Below, piece after piece: positions 13,263 through 13,998 of a stretch of DNA of 13,998 bases (position 1 is the stretch's first letter; each line of letters starts with the position of its first letter). This stretch comes from an uncultured Oscillospiraceae bacterium (lineage in GTDB: Bacteria; Bacillota; Clostridia; Oscillospirales; Acutalibacteraceae). The stretch lies in the NCBI GenBank assembly GCA_900540305.1, contig UQFL01000047.1, forward strand, positions 1 through 13,998, in the 5' to 3' direction. The position numbers and the translations under genes were made by a program. Below the pieces are notes generated by a model, which saw only the letters and a program-made list of their open reading frames with translations, searched no databases and was not told where the DNA came from.

Positions 13263-13949
13263 TTAAAACTCAAGCTGGGTTTCCCTGCTCAAAATATATT
13301 TGATTATTATTGCCGTGGATTTTTCCGCGGCTATTTTTTTGAATGTGGGATAATCAAGAGCAGCCGAAGCGTCTCCCCCGTCGCTGACAGAACGCAAAAC
13401 GGCAAACGGAATATTGTTTGCGGCGCACACCTGTCCTATTGCGCCGCCCTCCATTTCACCGCAGATTGCACCGAAGTGCTCTGCAAGAAAAGATTTGAGA
13501 TTTTCGTCTGCAATAAAAGTATCGCCGCTTGCAACAGTGCCGCGGTGGATTCTTTCACCTGAATTTATTGCAATTCTTGAAAGTGTTTCAGAAATTTCGG
13601 CGTCAGTTTCAATTTTAACGGTGTTGAGTCCGTTTATATATCCCCTCGGTTCTCCGAGTGCCGTAATATCAATATCATACTGGCACACATCGCTTGCCAC
13701 AACGATATTTTTTATAACAACATCCTGTGAAAGAGAACAGCCAACGCCTATATTTATAATTTCATCAGCCTTGAAAATATCTATCATAGCCTGTGTGCAT
13801 ATTGCGGCGTTTACTTTTCCGGGACCGCACATTGCGGCACAGACCGTTACGCTGCCCACATTTCCGCATACAAATTCAACCCCGGCGTGCTTAGTTGTAA
13901 CGGGGTTTTCTATTTTGCTTTTAACAGCGTTTATTTCAATATCCATTGC
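13263..13949 (-). CDS. mtnN: 5'-methylthioadenosine/S-adenosylhomocysteine nucleosidase, 5'-truncated by the contig end
   Basis: This enzyme removes adenine from methylthioadenosine and S-adenosylhomocysteine, linking polyamine, methylation and AI-2 metabolism to methionine salvage. The visible 228 residues begin AMDIEINAVKSKIEN, which aligns with AMEEEVTLLRDKIEN at residues 8-22 of the E. coli enzyme as I recall it. About seven N-terminal residues and the true start therefore lie off the contig. The ATG at 13946 is this internal Met, not a start. Active-site residues are present: the Glu12 equivalent (AMDIE), SGDTFI, the EME pair (GEMEGGA) and the catalytic Asp in RSVSDGG. The open frame continues into the adapter as MYKRQ, which is artefactual. 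A futalosine hydrolase-like enzyme is a less likely alternative. It is convergent with the XRE gene, nine bases apart. Confidence 0.9.
   Translation of the reverse strand, partial: AMDIEINAVKSKIENPVTTKHAGVEFVCGNVGSVTVCAAMCGPGKVNAAICTQAMIDIFKADEIINIGVGCSLSQDVVIKNIVVASDVCQYDIDITALGEPRGYINGLNTVKIETDAEISETLSRIAINSGERIHRGTVASGDTFIADENLKSFLAEHFGAICGEMEGGAIGQVCAANNIPFAVLRSVSDGGDASAALDYPTFKKIAAEKSTAIIIKYILSRETQLEF
13312..13340 (+). terminator. Terminator for the XRE gene, inside the convergent nucleosidase ORF
   Basis: GCCGTGGA (13312-13319) pairs with TCCGCGGC (13324-13331) with one T-G wobble around TTTT. TA and then seven T residues (13334-13340) follow. The stem is GC-rich and well formed for the plus strand. 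It lies 59 bases past the XRE stop within codons of the nucleosidase KIAAEKSTA region. Confidence 0.85.
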
Positions 13950-13998
13950 CTGTCTCTTATACACATCTCCGAGCCCACGAGACCGAGGCTGATCTCGT
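13950..13998 (+). other. Illumina Nextera i7-side adapter with index (non-biological)
   Basis: The mosaic end CTGTCTCTTATACACATCT (13950-13968) is followed by CCGAGCCCACGAGAC (13969-13983). Then come the 8-base index CGAGGCTG (13984-13991), which I recognise as N710, and ATCTCGT, the start of P7. It should be trimmed. Any protein ending in YTSPSPRD or beginning MYKRQ here is adapter translation. Confidence 0.98.

Noticed and set aside
44..13949. CRISPR arrays, tRNA, rRNA, phage or insertion-sequence genes
   Set aside because: None were seen. The content is a continuous housekeeping region with no spaced repeats, RNA gene signatures or recombinase motifs.
25..13968. Inverted 19-bp mosaic ends at both edges that make the window look like a Tn5-type transposon
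   Set aside because: They are part of complete Nextera adapters with recognisable indexes. No transposase or resistance gene is inside and the content is core chromosome.
13414..13992. 192-residue plus-strand open frame over the nucleosidase
   Set aside because: It is antisense to a well-supported enzyme gene and its C-terminus (LLYTSPSPRD) is translated adapter.

Overview
The window is a piece of a low-GC Gram-positive chromosome centred on the replication origin. The order dnaA - oriC - dnaN - S4/yaaA - recF - remB - gyrB - gyrA is the classic Firmicutes origin cluster, and remB, an LCP-family wall ligase and the general protein style point to a Clostridia-type bacterium, plausibly an uncultured gut Oscillospirales/Ruminococcaceae member (inference; no species is recognisable). 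Both ends are not biological. Positions 1-43 are an Illumina Nextera i5-side adapter and 13950-13998 the i7-side adapter with index, so only 44-13949 is genome sequence.

Layout. 44-143 holds a dnaA promoter and leader with one DnaA-box-like site. dnaA (144-1490) is followed by a 221-bp AT-rich spacer that looks like oriC. It holds a cluster of 9-mers of the form TTTTNAACA, two of them in tandem, then a GC patch and a run of CTA trinucleotides (DnaA-trios) leading into dnaN. dnaN, the S4 protein, recF, remB and gyrB follow almost without gaps. gyrA comes after an 84-bp spacer with a hairpin next to its ribosome binding site, and a strong hairpin at 9023-9057 probably ends the cluster. Next is an independent two-gene unit, an LCP-family protein with a long charged cytoplasmic tail and an MgtC/SapB membrane protein, closed by a bidirectional terminator. 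A histidine phosphatase on the minus strand is divergent from an XRE-type regulator. Convergent to that regulator is a 5'-truncated MTA/SAH nucleosidase that runs off the contig end.

How the genes work together. DnaA opens oriC, DnaN is the sliding clamp, RecF handles gapped DNA at stalled forks, and gyrase (GyrB/GyrA) removes positive supercoils. RemB and the S4 protein are the usual small passengers of the locus. The later genes serve the envelope (LCP, MgtC), small-molecule phosphate metabolism, regulation and S-adenosylmethionine by-product salvage.

The most striking observation is a matched pair of departures from the textbook origin. DnaA domain IV has lost the nearly universal GGRDH[ST]TV signature (here GKNYSTV, one residue shorter) and the minor-groove arginine (here Gln379). 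In parallel, the sites around oriC read TTTTNAACA instead of TTATNCACA. This looks like a co-evolved, altered initiator-origin specificity and can be tested directly.
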